A model generated the notes under the pieces. It searched no databases. It saw only the letters and a list, made by a program, of their open reading frames with translations, and was not told the origin of the DNA. Positions 5,506 through 6,775 of a DNA stretch of 6,775 nt are shown here, piece by piece; position 1 is the stretch's first letter, and each line of letters starts with the position of its first letter. The stretch comes from Treponema sp. (GTDB lineage: Bacteria; Spirochaetota; Spirochaetia; Treponematales; Breznakiellaceae), in contig JAIRRF010000017.1 in the NCBI GenBank assembly GCA_031256115.1, positions 1 to 6,775 on the forward strand. The letters run 5' to 3'. The position numbers and the translations under genes are program-made.

Positions 5506-6775
5506 TTATATTATAACTTCCTCGATCAACTTATACTCAATAGAATCCACCAGAGCAATTCTGCTGGCATCAATAATGTCATCGGATACTCCAACGGTGG
5601 TCCAGGTTCGGGGTCCGCTGGAGGATTCGATTAACACCCTTACCTTTGCGGCGGTGGCCGCTCCTCCATCAATAACCCGGACCTTGTAGTCGGTAAGCCG
5701 TATTTGTTCCAGACTGGGATAAAAACGGCACAGAGCCCGCCTAAGGGCGCAGTCCAGGGCATGAACCGGGCCGTTCCCTTCGGCGGCGGCAACCTCATCC
5801 TGTCCATCCACCCAAACTTTAACCCAGCCATGGGAACAGGCAATGGACTGGCCCGTGGGATGTTCGCTCATTACCCTGTAAGCCAGGATTGTAAAAAGGG
5901 GTTTATACAAACCTAATTCCCGCCGGACCAATAATTCAAAACTTGCATCGGCCCCCTCAAAAGCCCATCCGGCAGCTTCCATGGTTTTAATTTTTTCCGC
6001 CACAACCTTTACCGCCGGATGATCCCGCGAAAGAGAAGGATCGACCTTTCTGGCCCGCTCGGCAATGGCTGAACGCCCCCCCACTTCGCTCATTAAAAAA
6101 TTACGTCCGTTTCCAACCAATACAGGATCGACATGTTCAAAGGAACGGGTTATTTTTAAAACTCCGTCCCCGTGCATTCCCGCTTTATGGGAGAAAGCGG
6201 AAATTCCCACATAAGGTGTGGAAGAAGGAAGGGGTACATTGGCTACTTCCGCCACCAGCCGGGTAAGCAGAGAAATCCGTTCCAGTCTGCCTTCCGGTAA
6301 ACACCGCTTGCCTAACTTTATTTCAAGGTTTGGAATCAGAGCCGAAAGACTTGTATTGCCGCAGCGCTCTCCGAAACCAACAAGAGTCCCCTGCACATGA
6401 TTACAGCCAGCTTCTACCGCAGCCAGGGAAACCGCAATGGCCAGCCCCGTATCATTGTGGGCATGGATGCCCAAGCCCAGATCCTTTCCGCTGCTACCCA
6501 GTGCGGTAATTGCTGCTGCTACCCCCGCACTGACTTCGTTGGGAAAAGAACCGCCATTGGTATCACAAAGAACTATGCGGTCCGCCCCGGCATCAAAAGC
6601 AGCCTTGAGAGTAGAAAGGGCATAGGCAGGGTTCTCCTTCCAGCCGTCAAAAAAATGTTCCGCATCAAAAAGAACCATCCGGCCCTGGGACTTTAAATAC
6701 TCGATGGTTTCAAAAATCATGGCAAGGTTTTCTTCTGTACTTACCCGGAGTACTTCCTTAACATGAAGGTCCCAG
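5506..6775 (-). CDS. cimA: (R)-citramalate synthase, 5'-truncated by window edge
   Basis: This cytoplasmic enzyme condenses acetyl-CoA with pyruvate to (R)-citramalate, the first step of threonine-independent isoleucine synthesis. The frame is open to the right edge: 18 codons upstream of the ATG at 6720 still read as conserved CimA sequence (WDLHVKEVLRVSTEENLA), so that ATG is internal and roughly the first 100 residues are missing. The 422 visible residues include DAEHFFDGW (37-45), the metal-binding HAHND (104-108), GFGERCGNTSL (133-143) and HKAGMHGDG (196-204), all of the HMGL-like TIM barrel. ASFELLVRRELG (277-288), typical of this subfamily, leads into a C-terminal LeuA-type regulatory domain (about 293-416; DYKVRVIDGG, WTTVGVSDDIIDAS). 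That domain suggests feedback inhibition, probably by isoleucine. The length and the EHFFDG motif favour CimA over 2-isopropylmalate or homocitrate synthase. It ends in TAA 28 bases before the next gene. Confidence 0.93.
   Translation of the reverse strand, partial: WDLHVKEVLRVSTEENLAMIFETIEYLKSQGRMVLFDAEHFFDGWKENPAYALSTLKAAFDAGADRIVLCDTNGGSFPNEVSAGVAAAITALGSSGKDLGLGIHAHNDTGLAIAVSLAAVEAGCNHVQGTLVGFGERCGNTSLSALIPNLEIKLGKRCLPEGRLERISLLTRLVAEVANVPLPSSTPYVGISAFSHKAGMHGDGVLKITRSFEHVDPVLVGNGRNFLMSEVGGRSAIAERARKVDPSLSRDHPAVKVVAEKIKTMEAAGWAFEGADASFELLVRRELGLYKPLFTILAYRVMSEHPTGQSIACSHGWVKVWVDGQDEVAAAEGNGPVHALDCALRRALCRFYPSLEQIRLTDYKVRVIDGGAATAAKVRVLIESSSGPRTWTTVGVSDDIIDASRIALVDSIEYKLIEEVII

Noticed and set aside
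6718..6720. ATG at 6720 as the start of the citramalate synthase gene
   Set aside because: The 18 in-frame codons upstream encode conserved family sequence up to the window edge, and the TIM barrel would lack its first strands; the true start is outside.

Overview
The window carries six protein-coding genes, all on the minus strand and tightly packed, so it reads from high to low coordinates. No gene, RNA gene, mobile element or CRISPR array is supported on the plus strand. The host looks like a bacterium of moderate GC content. A periplasmic lipoprotein of the BMP/PnrA (TmpC) type, an Rsm22-family protein with intact cysteines, and threonine-independent isoleucine synthesis together fit a Treponema-like spirochaete. 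That placement is an inference from family resemblance; an anaerobic Firmicute is not excluded.

Layout in transcription order: (1) a 5'-truncated citramalate synthase gene (cimA) enters from the right edge and ends at 5506. (2) After 28 bases comes an Rsm22-family, SAM-fold ribosome-associated protein (5477 to 4188). (3) A four-gene nucleoside-type ABC importer follows: lipoprotein binding protein (4151 to 3045), tandem-domain ATPase (2956 to 1430), first permease (1427 to 276), and second permease (279 to beyond the left edge). The second permease has no stop codon inside the window, but its 93 visible residues are unmistakable.

The regulatory layout is the most interesting part. A good sigma70-type promoter (TTGACA, 17-base spacer, TATTCT) lies inside the last codons of the Rsm22-family gene. 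It would start an importer transcript about 36 bases upstream of a strong Shine-Dalgarno sequence. The 88-base gap between binding protein and ATPase is filled by a degenerate heptanucleotide array, with TAGTNNN units on both strands facing each other. The array can fold in the importer mRNA into a 16-bp stem whose G-U pairs make it strand-specific. The permease genes are joined by a 2-base gap and by an ATGA overlap. A GC-rich hairpin covers the second permease's ribosome-binding region, which suggests translational coupling.

Together, the importer genes would bind a nucleoside-like solute at the outer face of the inner membrane and move it inward using ATP. CimA makes (R)-citramalate for isoleucine synthesis. 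The Rsm22-family protein probably acts in small-subunit ribosome assembly. The two upstream genes have no evident functional link to the importer. I found no clear novel multi-gene system; the notable signals are the heptad array and its hairpin, and the bacterial Rsm22-family protein with a putative iron-sulfur cysteine set.
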